Assembly: GCA_030340625.1 (NCBI GenBank)
Contig: JAOPHQ010003989.1
Coordinates: forward strand, 62,001 to 126,000
Reading direction: 5' to 3'
DNA from: Merluccius polli
Taxonomy: Eukaryota; Chordata; Actinopteri; Gadiformes; Merlucciidae
DNA: 64,000 bases
Position numbers and translations under genes: made by a program. The notes under the pieces were generated by a model, which saw only the letters and a list, made by a program, of their open reading frames with translations, made no database searches and was not told where the DNA came from. Each line of letters starts with the position of its first letter. Positions within the stretch are counted from its first letter, which is position 1. This document shows positions 46,656-57,708 of this stretch, piece after piece.

Positions 46656-47650
46656 AGGGACACTAAGTAGTTTTTTCCCCCCCATCTAGTGGTAAAATTG
46701 TATTTAGCATTCAAACGAATTTATGCTCTCTAGCGCCTCACGTTTTCGAACTACGGCAAGCGGTATTAGTCAAGATTCAAGAAGCTATGACAACATGATA
46801 ACAACATGTCTTCAAACACCACTTCATCAAGTTTTGTTTCGGATGATGAGGTACGTTCAGTGCTCGAAGTGGAAAAAAATAAGTGCCGGTACGGTACTCC
46901 CTTATTCACATATAAGCGACGTGGGGGGGGGGTGCGCGATATTAACCCACCCCGGACCTACGACCGACGGGGGGGGGGGGGGGGGGGGGGGGATATTAAC
47001 CCACCCCGGACCTACGACCAACGGGGGGGGGGATATTAACCCACCCCGGACCTATGACCGACGGGGGGGGGGGGGGGGGGGGATATTAACCCACCCCGGA
47101 CCTACGACCGACGGGGGGAGGGGGGGGGGATATTAACCCACCGCGGACCTACGACCGCAGCCTGTGACAAGTGCCGGTACGCAAGAAAAAGTGCCGGTAC
47201 GCTAAAGGGTAAAATGTAGAAGTGCCGGTGCGTACCGGCACTTCAAACTTCAAACTGCATTGAATCATTAGTGTGAGCATGTATGAGTAATTACTCCTCG
47301 AGCAAGATAGTGAATTATGTTCTCATGTTTATATCGTTTTTTAAGTGACAAGCGCGTCTCGCTAAGCTCCTTCTCTGTTCCACAGTCACGCTGGCTCTGA
47401 GTGAAAACGCGTTTAGCCTTACCTGTACCACGTAGTGCTTTTTGTCCCTCTCGGCAGTTCATAGACCGGAAGGGACATGGAAGCCTCCATAGAGCTTGCC
47501 CGTCCTATGTAAATTCTGATAAGTGATTCTTCGCTCAGGAGGATAAGTGAGATTGTTGACAGAGATAATTGTACACCAATGGGGACTTATTTATGAATGA
47601 AGACGTTGATTTGAGGTAATACATTACTAAAAAAACGACTTAGTGTCCCT
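46656..47650. mobile_element. TTAA-flanked MITE with poly-G minisatellite (site B)
   Basis: AGGGACACTAAGT...ACTTAGTGTCCCT ends, flanked by TTAA (46652-46655 and 47651-47654); removal restores the LINE endonuclease. TTAA targets and AGGG ends suggest Kolobok or piggyBac mobilisation. The poly-G array is at 46921-47157. No credible ORF. Confidence 0.8.
46921..47157 (+). repeat. Poly-G minisatellite, site B
   Basis: Five copies of 'gatattaacccaccccgg' plus 'acctacgaccgacgg', with G-tracts of 9 to about 22 bases between them. Array copies are nearly identical outside the G-tracts. Confidence 0.92.
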
Positions 47651-47970
47651 TTAATGATTTGTGTTAAATGTAGTTTTTCAAAGTTCTTTTCATCTTTACC
47701 AGAGGACTTATCTAGCCAATTTTTGTTAAAATCGCCCAGAATAATCATTTCATTTTTAGAGGGGATAGCATCAAAGGTAGACATCAAGCACTTGGAGGAC
47801 TCTACAGGGGCAGAGGGTGGTCTATACACATTACCAACAGTAATATATTTATTCTGATGAAGCATAATTTTAACAAACAGGCATTCAAAGTGTGTTGGTT
47901 TAACTGTAGGTGTAATTAGCTCTGCAGTTAAATTAGAAGAGACATAGGTGGCCACACCACCTCCCCTGGA

Positions 47971-48765
47971 CAGTGTTGCCAACTTAACTTTGTCGCTATA
48001 TTTAGCGAGATTTCAGACCCCCCCAGCGACTTTTAAAAAAAAATAGCGACTAGCGACAAATCTAGCTACTTTTCTGGCGCTCTTGGAGAGTTTTGGAGAC
48101 TGATGGATGCACTATTCTACTATTTTACTATTCTCAGAATGAGCTTGGCTGTGTATGTAATCGGCCATCGCCCCTCCTCCCTCGCACTGTTTCTCCCGAC
48201 TGCAAGCTCTGCTCAGTGTAGTGGAAGTGATTGCGAGACAGCGGTCTGGATTCTGGCTGCTCAAACACTACACGCAGTAGCCTAGTTGAGCTCGGACAAA
48301 ATAATAGCTAGCTTCAAAAAACTACAAGCGAGCATTACAGATCTGTCAGATAATCCTGTCTATCCCCTGCCATTTTCCGTTCTGTATTAAATTATTGACG
48401 CCTTCACTGACCTGATATATGACGCAAAATACCTCCTTATACTACCGTTTCATTGTTGATAAAACATCAATAATCATCCTCCTTCTCATACGACTCTGCC
48501 TGCCTCATTGACCTGCTGTGCTGCCTGCAGCGGACAGGCTTTACCACGATTATAAAAGTAAAGACTGGCCTATGTAGAAACAGCGCCTATCGTTACATGG
48601 AAGTGAATGTTTTATAGATCTACACAACGTGATGACGTCACTAATATGCAAATTAGCGTATGACGTCACTAATATGCAAATTAGCGTATGACGTCATCTA
48701 GCGATATTTAGCGACTTTTGGAGCAGGCTTTAGCTACTTTCCATTGGAAATAGTTGGCAACACTG
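47971..48765. mobile_element. hAT MITE (CAGTGTTGCCAACTT)
   Basis: 795 bp with inverted ends CAGTGTTGCCAACTT and an exact 8-bp TSD CCCCTGGA (47963-47970, 48766-48773). Its terminal regions are rich in 'tagcgac' repeats. A CRE/octamer tandem lies at 48632-48696. The short ORFs inside do not resemble a transposase. Confidence 0.9.
48632..48696 (+). promoter_or_regulatory. Tandem CRE plus octamer motifs in the MITE
   Basis: TGACGTCA occurs at 48632, 48661 and 48689, and ATGCAAAT at 48646 and 48674, in a 28-29-bp tandem. These match CREB/ATF and POU-factor consensus sites. Activity is not known. Confidence 0.6.
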
Positions 48766-49605
48766 CCCCTGGAGCCTCTATCAGCTCTATATAGTGCATA
48801 ATTTTCTAGTTTTATTTCATTGTCTGAGATGTTGCTATTGAGCCATGTTTCGGACAGGGTAATAATATTGGGATTGTGTTGGGCTACCCGTGCGCGAAGT
48901 AAATCAATTTTTGGCAACAGACTTCGAATATTCAGATGAATGATTTTTAAACCTTTAATATTATTCATTTGAGATATTAAGGTTTATATGGATAATAACA
49001 CTGTTCAGGGCTAGGCAGATTAGATCATCAGAAAAAGTTGTAGAGGGTTGTGACAGTATAACACAAGAAAGTACAACACAGAAACACAAAACAGACAAGA
49101 AACACACACAATACAAAACAACCAAAAACACAAAAAACATAAATGATGACCCAGCAGCCCCAGCCATCCTAGGCCCAGGCATCTCCGTGAGAGGGCCAAA
49201 TTAAGTCAATAGACAAAGAGCAAGAATAGTCCGCAAACAGGTCGGTCTGCATCAAAGTGGAAAAAATAAATAAATAAAAGTGGTGACGATAGCTCCGCGC
49301 CTGTCAGCTGTCAGTGGAACTGAAAACAACTGGCATTTCGACAGATCAGTTTTACGACTACCGAATGACAGCCAGAGGTAAACAACAACTTCAGTTTACG
49401 GCAGTAACAAAAAAAAAAAAAAAGAAAGATGCCAGCGAGGATAATCCATGGATACAGGTGAATAAGTCGTTCAAAAAGTTAATTAAATCAAGCTATATGT
49501 CACGCCTTATTAGCGCAATCCCAGCAAAAGTTCAGTTCATTAAATAATAATAATGGCAGCCAACGCTGCTCCTGCATTAATAGGCTACTACCATGTGAAC
49601 TGAAC

Positions 49606-50356
49606 TTATGGGGAAGAGCTCATGGGGGTCACAGGAGAGCTTGAAGAAGTCATAAAAGCTGCTTCAGCGGCTCTGTGACAGTTAAACAGCCGTGGTTTCC
49701 CGTCGACAATGACACTCAACGTGGATGGATACCGGAGGGAGTATTTTAAAATTAACTCCCGAAGTCTCCGTTTAACAGGATCAAAGGAGCGGCGTTTCTT
49801 CATTAGATCAGCACTGAAGTCAGGATATGTGAATTCGGTTACCTTGAAACACCAGCTCCCTCTTTTCTCTGGCAAGACGGAGGATTTTTACCTTATCCTG
49901 GAAATTTAGGAATTTGATCAGGATGGGTCTTGGACCTGCTCTGTCGTTGTGGCGGAACGTAGGCGTGCGGTGAGCTCGCTCAATGACCGGAGGAGTGGGA
50001 AAGTTTTCCGGGCCGAGTAACTGAGGAATTAACTTGGACATGAACCCCAGGATATCGCGGCCCTCAGCGGATACAGGAATCCTTACAAAGCGAAGGTTAG
50101 AGGCTCGGCTTCGGTTCTCCAGGTCCTGGATCTTGTCCATCAGGTAGGCATTGTCCTTAGTTAGCTCCTTAGTCAGCATGCTGAGATTAGTAACGTCATC
50201 CTCGTTTGCTCCGACCCGCTGCTCTAGTGAAGCAACATGTTCTCCAAGAGTGCCCAGAGAAATCTGAATGTTGCTCAATTTTGTTTGAATGGGATCCACC
50301 TTTGAATCGAGATGAGCGAGCATTTCAGTTTTGATTTGTTGTATGCCATCCCACAA
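49606..50356 (-). pseudogene. LINE ORF1, L1-type coiled coil and RRM (frameshifted)
   Basis: The first frame (50356 to about 49870) gives a leucine/heptad coiled coil, then ENRSRASNLRFVRIP and an RNA-binding domain like Transposase_22 proteins. After a frameshift near 49870 the second frame (to 49606) continues with the conserved C-terminal lobe (TYPDFSADLMKKRRSF). It chaperones LINE RNA in its family. It probably belongs to the same LINE as the ORF2 downstream. This copy is broken. Confidence 0.7.
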
Positions 50357-50788
50357 AGTTTGTAGGGAGATCTGGCTTTGTAATGATCTGTATCAGTTCA
50401 TTTTGTATTCTCTGCCAAAGATAGTGAGTGTGGGTGCTCTCATCTTTTATTCTGGCAAGGTGATTTTCCATCACAGGATCGAACTTTGCTAGCAGCTCAA
50501 CTTCCTTCAAGAAGTTGCCATTATCTGGCTCATAAAGGTGTTGTGAAGAGCCTCTGAAAGAAAAGATTCCTTGATGCAAGTCACAGGATAATACTAATGA
50601 GACGTGTGAGGACATTTCTCCATCTTTTCCTCTCTTCCTCAAGTAGAGTCAGTTCCTGCTGGTCAATTGTCTTGCCCTTCCTCAGACGAAGCTCAAGGTC
50701 CATCCATTTAAGCATGGGCGTCACCATAATATAATTGGGGGGGGGACACGTCCCCCCCAAACTTGCAAAAAAGTCGTTTGGACCCCCC

Positions 50789-51279
50789 TGTTGCGGTACG
50801 ACAAGGACTCAGATGCAGAGAATACGTAGCAGGTATTTATTGCGCCTTCAGCAATATTACAGGAACAAAGGAACAAGATCAAAAACGAGCGAACAAAAAA
50901 GGCCATTAACAACGGCCGCTCAATTCCAGAGCAGAGAAACAAAACAACTTTCAGAAAACGGAAAACCAAAACGCACTTCACCGAAGGCAGATAACCAGAG
51001 AAACTCTAAACTTCTTTTACCAAGGCCGATCGACAGACTGACAAGCAACACACGTGCACACACGGAGACGGACAGACTGAGAGTGAAGCACACAAGCACC
51101 CTTAAATCCCCTCACCAATCTTTCAATCAAGTCATGTGCCCACAATCATTACACACCGGTGAAGGCACATACCGGGAAGCAGGTAGTGGGGAACACGAGA
51201 GGGAGGGGCAGACACAACACACACATACCACCAATAGGTGGCGCCAAAACCCCATCCCAAAAACCCCAAGTTCATGACA
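50789..51279 (-). repeat. 3' LTR of the chromovirus
   Basis: Plus-strand reading TGTTGCGGTACG...CATGACA. The single difference from 54715-55205 is 'aaaaccaaaa' against 'aaaacaaaaa'. Confidence 0.93.
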
Positions 51280-51329
51280 AGTAACCCCCCCCCGACGGGC
51301 GGCTCCCGACGCCCCAGACACGGCCTGAG

Positions 51330-53226
51330 GGTGGAGGCGGTGGAAGTCCGCGATGAGGGAAGGATCCAAGACGTGCCGGGACGGAACCCAACACCGCTCC
51401 TCCGGCCCGTAGCCCTCCCAGTCCACCAGATACTGGAAGCCCCGACCCCGCCGCCGCGCGTCCAGGAGTCAACAGACCGTGAACGCCTCCGAACCCCCGA
51501 CGAGCCGCGGGGGCGGGGGCTCCCTGGCAGCCGGACTGAGGGGGCTGGTGAGGAACGGCTTGAGACGGGACACATGGAAGGTGGGGTGGATCCGGCGAAG
51601 AGAAAGGGGCAGCTTAAGTCGCACCGCAGAGCGGCTCAGGACACGGGCAACGGGGAAAGGTCCAATATACCGGGGAGCCAGCTTCTGGGAGTCTACCCGC
51701 AGAGGAATGACCCGGGAGGAGAGCCACACCTTCTGCCCCTGGCGGTAGATGGGAGCCCGACGCCGGTGGCGGTCTGCCTGCCGCTTCATAGTAGCAGACG
51801 CCTGCAGCAATGCCTGATGAGCTCGCCGCCAGGTCCTGGTGCACCGGCGGACGAATGCCTCAGCTGACGGCACGCCCACCTCCAGCTCCTGGGAAGCGAA
51901 GAGGGGTGGTTGGTAGCCCAGACAGCACTGGAACGGAGACAGGCCCGATGCGGCGGAGGGCAGCGTATTGATGGCGTATTCCACCCAGGGCAGCTGGCTA
52001 CTCCAGGAAGCCGGGTCCTGTGCCGTCATGCAGCGGAGCATCACCTCCATCTGCTGATTGGCTCTCTCCGTCTGCCCGTTACTCTGAGGATGGAAACCAG
52101 AAGACATGTTAACAGATATCCCTAACAGTTTGCAGAATGCCCCCCAGAAATGGGACACAAATTGGGGTCCCCTGTCCGACACCACCTCCACCGGCAGTCC
52201 GTGGAGGCAGAAGACGTTTTGAATGACCAGCTCCGCTGTCTCCTTGGCCGAGGGTAACTTGGCGAGCGGGATCAGGTGGACTGACTTTGAAAACCTGTCG
52301 ACGATGGTCAGAATGGCCGTGTTACCGTGGGACATCGGCAGTCCCGTGACGAAGTCCAGGGCGATATGGGACCATGGTCTATTCGGGACAGGCAGGGGTT
52401 GAAGGAGACCGGCCGGGGGACAGTGAGAAGTCTTACTCCTCGCGCAGGTCAGACAGGCGGACACGAACGTGCGAGCATCGCGTCTCAGGGACGGCCACCA
52501 GAACCGGCGGCTAACCAAACTGACAGTGCGGTGTACTCCAGGGTGACAGGCCAGGCGGGACGAATGCCCCCATTCCAGCACCTGCGGCCGAACGGAACGG
52601 GGCACATACAAAAGCCCGACAGGGCATGTGTTAGGTCCGGGCTCTCTCTGCTGGGCAGTGCGAACCGCCGACTCAATCTCCCACTGCACGGCTGCCACAA
52701 GACACTGCCTGGGTAGAATGGTGGCCTCCTCCGACGGTCCCTCGGGCACGGGAAACTGACGGGACAGAGCGTCGGGCTTACCATTCTTAGACCCCGGACG
52801 GTAGGCCAGCGTGAATCGGAACCGGGCAAAAAACAGAGACCACCGAGCTTGTCGAGAGTTCAGTCTTCGGGCGGACCGGATAAACTCCAGATTCTTGTGG
52901 TCCGTCCACATGAGAAAGGGGGTAGCACTCCCCTCCAGCCAATGCCGCCACTCCTCCAGCGCCAGCTTAATGGCCAGCAGCTCGCGATCCCCGATACCGT
53001 AATTCCTCTCTGCTGGCGAGAACTTTTGGGAGTAAAAAGAGCAGGGGTGGATCTTCCCATCCTCCCCCGAGTGCTGGGAGAGAACGGCGCCCACTCCCAT
53101 ATCCGATGCATCTGTCTCTACAATGAACTGACGGGCGGGGTCTGGCTGGCAGAGATAGGCGCGGTAGTAAAGAGTCTCTTTAATTTAACGAACGCCTCCT
53201 CGGCCGCAGGATTCCAGGCGAACTTA
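51330..53226 (-). pseudogene. Chromovirus pol, second part: RNase H, integrase, chromodomain
   Basis: RNase H has MGVGAVLSQ and RPGSKNGKPDALSR. The integrase zinc region is HPGVHRTV with CLTCARSK, and the core is ALDFVTGLP, VSDRGPQF and NGQTERANQ. After LPLSLRRIHPTFHVSRLKP a TGA at 51469-51471 interrupts the frame just before the chromodomain, which is still readable downstream in the same frame (VDWEGYGPEERCWVPSRHV). A CpG-type change from an Arg codon is likely. A shift near 53160 separates this part from the previous one. Confidence 0.85.
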
Positions 53227-54396
53227 GTTCGGGACGAGGTCAGGGCCGTGAGTGGGGCAGCAATCACCCCTGAAGTTCCGGATGAACCGGCGATAAAAAT
53301 TTGCGAAACCTAAAAACTGCTGCACTGCGCGTCGCGACACCGGAGTGGCCCACTCCTCCACCACTCTCACTCTCTGGCTCTCCATCTGAATGCCCCCAGC
53401 GGTGATGGTGAAGCCCAGAAAGGACATAGTGCTGCGGTGGAACTCGCACTTCTCTGCCTTTACGAAGAGCTTGTTCTCCAGCAACCGTTGTAGCACCTGT
53501 AGGACGTGATGAACATGCTCAGAGCGGGACCGGGAAAAGATCAGAATGTCATCTAAGAACACGAAGACAAAACGGTTCAACATGTCTCGTAGCACATCAT
53601 TCACTAAAGCCTGGAAAACGGCCGGACTATTGGTGAGACCGAACGGCATTACCAGGTACTCGTAGTGGCCAGAGGGGGTATTGAAGGCCGTCTTCCACTC
53701 GTCTCCCTCTCTGACGCGCACCAGGTGGTAGGCATTGCGCAGGTCCAGCTTGGAAAACACCGTCGAGCCCTGTAGCAGCTCGAAGGCGGAGGACATGAGG
53801 GGAAGAGGGTAGCGATTCTTTATGGTGATGTCGTTCAGTCCACGGTAATCAATACATGGGCGTAGTGACCCATCCTTCTTACCCACGAAGAAGAATCCAG
53901 CCCCGGCTGGCGAGGAAGACGGGCGGATAATCCCAGCCGCTAGGGACTCTTGAATATATTTGTCCATGGTCTCCCTCTCTGGGGCCGAGAGTGAGTACAG
54001 TCTGCCCCTGGGAGGGGAGGTACCTGGAAGGAGTTCAATGGCACAATCGTACGGACAGTGAGGGGGCAGCTCTGTAGCCCGGGTCTTGCTAAAGACCCAC
54101 CTCAGCTGCTGGTACTCTGGCGGCACGGACGTAAGGTCCGGAAACTCCTCGGCAGAGCGGGGGTCAGGTGCGGCAAAAGCCGGTGCAGTGCGCAGGCAGT
54201 GGTTCAAGCAGAAGGCGCTCCAGCTCAGCACGGCACAGGTACCCCAATCAATGTGGGGGTTGTGCAGTGCTAACCAGGGGCGCCCGAGTACCACGTCCTG
54301 GCTAGACGAGTCCAATATATAGAATGCAATGGTCTCCTGGTGGTTGCCAGAGATGAAGAGACTCACCGGCTCGGTCGTGTGTGTGATCTGACCCAA
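53224..54396 (-). pseudogene. Chromovirus pol, first part: protease remnant and RT
   Basis: The end of a retropepsin (DVVLGRPWLALHNP) leads into a complete RT: GGLNDITIK-type palm start (YRGLNDITIK), FSKLDLRNAYHLVRV, MPFGLTNSPAVFQ, and FVFLDDILIFS with the catalytic DD. The frame ends at 53224 after a shift near 53270. A second shift near 53160 restores the original frame, so the two may be a compensating pair. The active-site part of the protease is missing. Confidence 0.82.
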
Positions 54397-54700
54397 TGTC
54401 TCCCCGATCTGCAGGTTCCGGCACTCCCGTCGTAGGTTGGCGGGGCCGACAGCCTGGGTTCTCGTCGACGCGGTGGGGAGACAGGTGCAGCCGTGGCTCC
54501 CCGTGGACGGGGGTCGAGTTGCCGGTTCAAAGCCAGCTGGATCTCCTGCATCTGCGCAGACAAGGTAGCCACCGTGTCGCTGAAGAGCCCCAGGGATTGG
54601 CGGACGGCCCCAAAGTTCTCCTCATGCCTTCCTAGCAGCTCTCCCTGCCGGGCAAGAGCCTCCTGCATCGGAGGGGGCATCCTCTGCTGAGTCCATCTTC
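54363..54700 (-). pseudogene. Chromovirus gag stub
   Basis: About 100 residues: MPPPMQEALARQGELLGRH, a helical stretch, and a proline-rich linker ending PPTYDGSAGTCR. After that, capsid and zinc-knuckle sequence is absent and the frame joins directly to protease sequence near 54400. This implies an internal deletion of most of gag. Confidence 0.75.
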
Positions 54701-54714
54701 GGGTCTGTCCGTAC

Positions 54715-55205
54715 TGTTGCGGTACGACAAGGACTCAGATGCAGAGAATACGTAGCAGGTATTTATTGCGCCTTCAGCAATATTACAGGAACAAAGGAAC
54801 AAGATCAAAAACGAGCGAACAAAAAAGGCCATTAACAACGGCCGCTCAATTCCAGAGCAGAGAAACAAAACAACTTTCAGAAAACGGAAAACAAAAACGC
54901 ACTTCACCGAAGGCAGATAACCAGAGAAACTCTAAACTTCTTTTACCAAGGCCGATCGACAGACTGACAAGCAACACACGTGCACACACGGAGACGGACA
55001 GACTGAGAGTGAAGCACACAAGCACCCTTAAATCCCCTCACCAATCTTTCAATCAAGTCATGTGCCCACAATCATTACACACCGGTGAAGGCACATACCG
55101 GGAAGCAGGTAGTGGGGAACACGAGAGGGAGGGGCAGACACAACACACACATACCACCAATAGGTGGCGCCAAAACCCCATCCCAAAAACCCCAAGTTCA
55201 TGACA
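54715..55205 (-). repeat. 5' LTR of the chromovirus
   Basis: 491 bp; see 50789-51279. The minus-strand sequence just downstream does not begin with TGG, so the primer site is altered or self-primed initiation is used. Confidence 0.93.
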
Positions 55206-55489
55206 CCCCCCACATTTGCCATCAAAAATATTAGTGCATGACTGGTCTACTAGTCCAGCGCTCTTTCCATTGCTTCACAATCAAATCCGTTCCACTTTAT
55301 CAGTAGGGGGAATACCCATATAAATAGAAATCCACTCCGCGTTTTTTTAACACACAAAGCAGCATCACGCACGCATTCAAAACACGCACCGAAGCAAGCC
55401 TATGTTGAGAGTCGGATCAACGACAGCGGTAGACTTCAGAAACATAGACTGAACGCTGAACACAGTCACTTCAGTCCTCTGTGTATTAG

Positions 55490-56150
55490 TGTTGTCAGGA
55501 TACCAAAATTATCGCTTCGATACCGATACCAAGTTGAGAATTGCGATTTCGATACTTTTCCTGGACAAGGAGAAACACTCTTGAATAACATTGTTGTGCT
55601 TTACCACGGCGCTGCGGCGGCAGCGTGAAGTGCAAAACCAACACGTTCTCATCCCAACTCGTAATATACCGACGATTTGTCACGCCAGACGTCTGATACT
55701 GACGCAAAAGGTACCCTCCCGCGTCTGTGTGAAACGATCTGGGGGTTCTCTTAAACCCGTTCGCGTTGGTAAGAGACGAGCAGAGTCTACAGCGTCCGCT
55801 CGCAGAGCAGAGTCTACAGCGTCCGCAGTGTACTGTGAAACAATTCACTCCAAAAAGGGTTATGGGTTATGGTTAGGGTTAGCGTAATCTAGGGTTAGGG
55901 TTAGGCAGTAGACTCTGCTCGTCTCTTACCACTGCGAACGGGTTTATGAGAACCCCCAGATCGTTTCACACAGACGCGGTAGGGTACCTTTTGCGTCAAT
56001 GTCAGACGTCTAGGGGCGTGACAAATCGTCGGTATATTACGAGTTGGGATGAGAACGGGCTGGCAAAACACACTGGCGCCGCAGCCAGGGCTGGACTGGC
56101 CATTGGCCCACCGGGCGATGCACATCTTTGGGCCGGCCCAGGACTGTCAT
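55490..56150. mobile_element. Fold-back element and MITE pieces
   Basis: 'gtgttgtcaggataccaaaa' at 55490 resembles a hAT MITE end. 55642-55795 pairs inverted with 55912-56065 (for example 'cgttctcatcccaactcg'). Between the arms are TTAGGG-like repeats (55872-55908). 56084-56150 starts CAGGGCTGGACTGGCC, another MITE-like end. Confidence 0.65.
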
Positions 56151-56189
56151 AATAATTTATTTTTTTTTAAAGTAATTTGTCCTAACCGG

Positions 56190-56381
56190 AGGCGGTGTGT
56201 TACGATCAACCCCCCCCCCCCCCCCCGGCGGTCGTCGGTCCGGGGTGTGTTACGATCGCGCGCAACCCCCCCCCCCCCCCCCCCCCCACACCGGTCGTAG
56301 GTCCGGGTGGGTTACAATCGCGACGCGCCCCCCCCCCACACCGGTCGTAGGTCCGGGTGGGTTACAATCGCGACGCGCCCC
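56190..56381 (-). repeat. Poly-C minisatellite, site C (inverted poly-G unit)
   Basis: Four units of 'gtgtgttacgatcgcgcgc' followed by C-tracts of up to about 22 bases and 'ggtcgtaggtccggg'. It is the reverse complement of the site A and B unit. Confidence 0.9.
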
Positions 56382-57092
56382 AGAACATACACCAGAACAT
56401 AATAGTAGTCAGTAATCGCAGACCATGCAATCTCCAAGGAAAATCAATGAAAGAGGGAGATCATTTTAAATCTGAAAACATGGTAAAATGCACCAGAATG
56501 CGGGAAATTGCATCTACTTCTTTCAAATTTTTCTGGGGGAAGACGCCCAAACCCCCATCAAAATATGTCCCCCCCCACTTTCAAAAAGCTGGTGACGCCC
56601 TTGCATTTAAGCATTGATTTTGTGTGTTCTGAGTTGTTGTCATGACTCTTTAAAGCAGCATTAATATTAAACCAATCACTAAGGCCCTCTGTAGTCAGCT
56701 TTATATCTTGAACACTAAAAAGTTTGCAAGCAAAACAAAATACAGAGTTGTTGTGCTTTGAATACACAAACCAACTTCTTGTTACCATGTCTCCATTTGC
56801 AAGCTGTAGGACCAGACTACTATGAAAACTTGTCCATCTGTCTTAGGGAAAGTGAAGTCTGACACAAATTCAACCCGATCGACGTCTGATAGGTGTGCTG
56901 GCCACAGAGCAGGATCAACTGGTTGTGCACTTGGAGTAGTGATAGTAGCATCTGTAGCTGAAGAGATGTTGCTTGATGGCCCTGGTGATATGCTGGGTGA
57001 GGCTGCTTCAGTGGTCATGGTGCTTGATGGCCCTTGTGACGTACTGGGCGCTGGCTCTGTGTCACCCTGAGTAACAAACTTCAGCATCGACC

Positions 57093-57708
57093 CTGTTATG
57101 AAGAGAAATCAATCATACAAGCAGATTATTAAGCTTTGTTTTGGTCTTAATGGTAAATTACACCATGAAATTAATATAAATACTAGCCTCACAAATATTA
57201 AAAAGATTACAACTAATAATAATATTCATTATGATTTGATGATATTTCTATATTTAAATATTTGTATATACTTTTTACATTTTGTACTTAAGTTCTATAT
57301 TCCTACACAGCTGTTTGCTGCTGCAACGCTTTAAATTTCTCCATTGTGGGCCAAATAAAGGATTATCTATATTTTATGTAATCTTATATGACTTATGAAT
57401 TAAATTCACCAAGAGATGGCGACATTTTACCTCCATAAAAAATAGCCCAAAACTTCTATTGCTAGCATAGATTGATAGGCTATAAACCTGAGCCAACATA
57501 AGACCACCAACTGGTCAATTAACCACTCATTTTTCAACAGAGGTGAATGGATATGCAGTTAACAAGACATTCAATAAATGATCATCAGGGCCACTGGAAA
57601 ATTTAGACAGAATAATCCTCTCTTCTGTCCCATGATTAGCAGGCTAGCAGCTGGGGTGTTTATGCCACAAAGTTTTTCTTTTTTATTTCAACAACATATC
57701 CACCTTCA
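57093..57708. other. hAT intron, no gene seen
   Basis: AT-rich sequence between transposase exons 1 and 2. The acceptor (cataacag on minus) at 57093 marks its 3' end. Confidence 0.5.

Larger units (their letters stand above)
43804..48968 (-). pseudogene. LINE ORF2: endonuclease and reverse transcriptase (broken)
   Basis: Endonuclease pieces: 48968-48774 (LKIIHLNIRSLLPK, ITLSETWL), 47970-47655 (RGGGVATYV, MIILGDFNKNWL) and 46655-46480 (LSDHSVIYCVWK). The linker is 46461-46207. RT is 45522-43804 with NNYRPISIICTVTKV, FIDLKKAFDLVDH, RGVPQGSTIGPLLF and the catalytic YADDTVLY. Three elements interrupt it, and at least two frameshifts lie near 45230-45320 and 44816-44856. Domain order is that of a normal ORF2. 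Not functional. Confidence 0.8.
43480..50370 (-). mobile_element. Non-LTR retrotransposon (CR1/Jockey/I group) inside the hAT
   Basis: On the minus strand the order is ORF1 (50356-49606), endonuclease, RT, and a 3' tail ending in GAATGAATG next to hAT sequence at about 43480. Insertions inside it are a hAT MITE (47971-48765), a TTAA MITE (46656-47650) and an L2 fragment (45528-46201). The exact clade is not clear. Confidence 0.75.
50789..55205 (-). mobile_element. Gypsy chromovirus with near-identical LTRs, gag deleted
   Basis: 491-bp LTRs (50789-51279 and 54715-55205) differ at one position by eye. TSD CCCCC on both sides (50784-50788 and 55206-55210), in a C-rich context. On the minus strand only a stub of gag precedes protease/RT, then RNase H, integrase and chromodomain. 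Very young, yet defective. Confidence 0.88.
50713..56603. mobile_element. hAT-type element (CAWGGGCGTCACCA) holding a Gypsy
   Basis: Inverted ends CATGGGCGTCACC and CAAGGGCGTCACC, exact 8-bp TSD CATTTAAG (50705-50712, 56604-56611); its removal rejoins hAT transposase pieces 2 and 3. Besides the Gypsy (50789-55205) it contains other repeats but no transposase, so it is non-autonomous. Confidence 0.88.

Noticed and set aside
46723..47136. 137-residue ORF with repeated ILTHPGPTT segments
   Set aside because: The repetition comes from the tandem G-rich array inside the TTAA MITE.
53224..54396. Assigning the chromovirus RT and the 10311-14868 Gypsy pol to one family
   Set aside because: They differ in LTRs, primer site, protease sequence and presence of a chromodomain.
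55872..55908. Chromosome end or ancient fusion point
   Set aside because: Only a few degenerate TTAGGG units, inside a mobile fold-back element.
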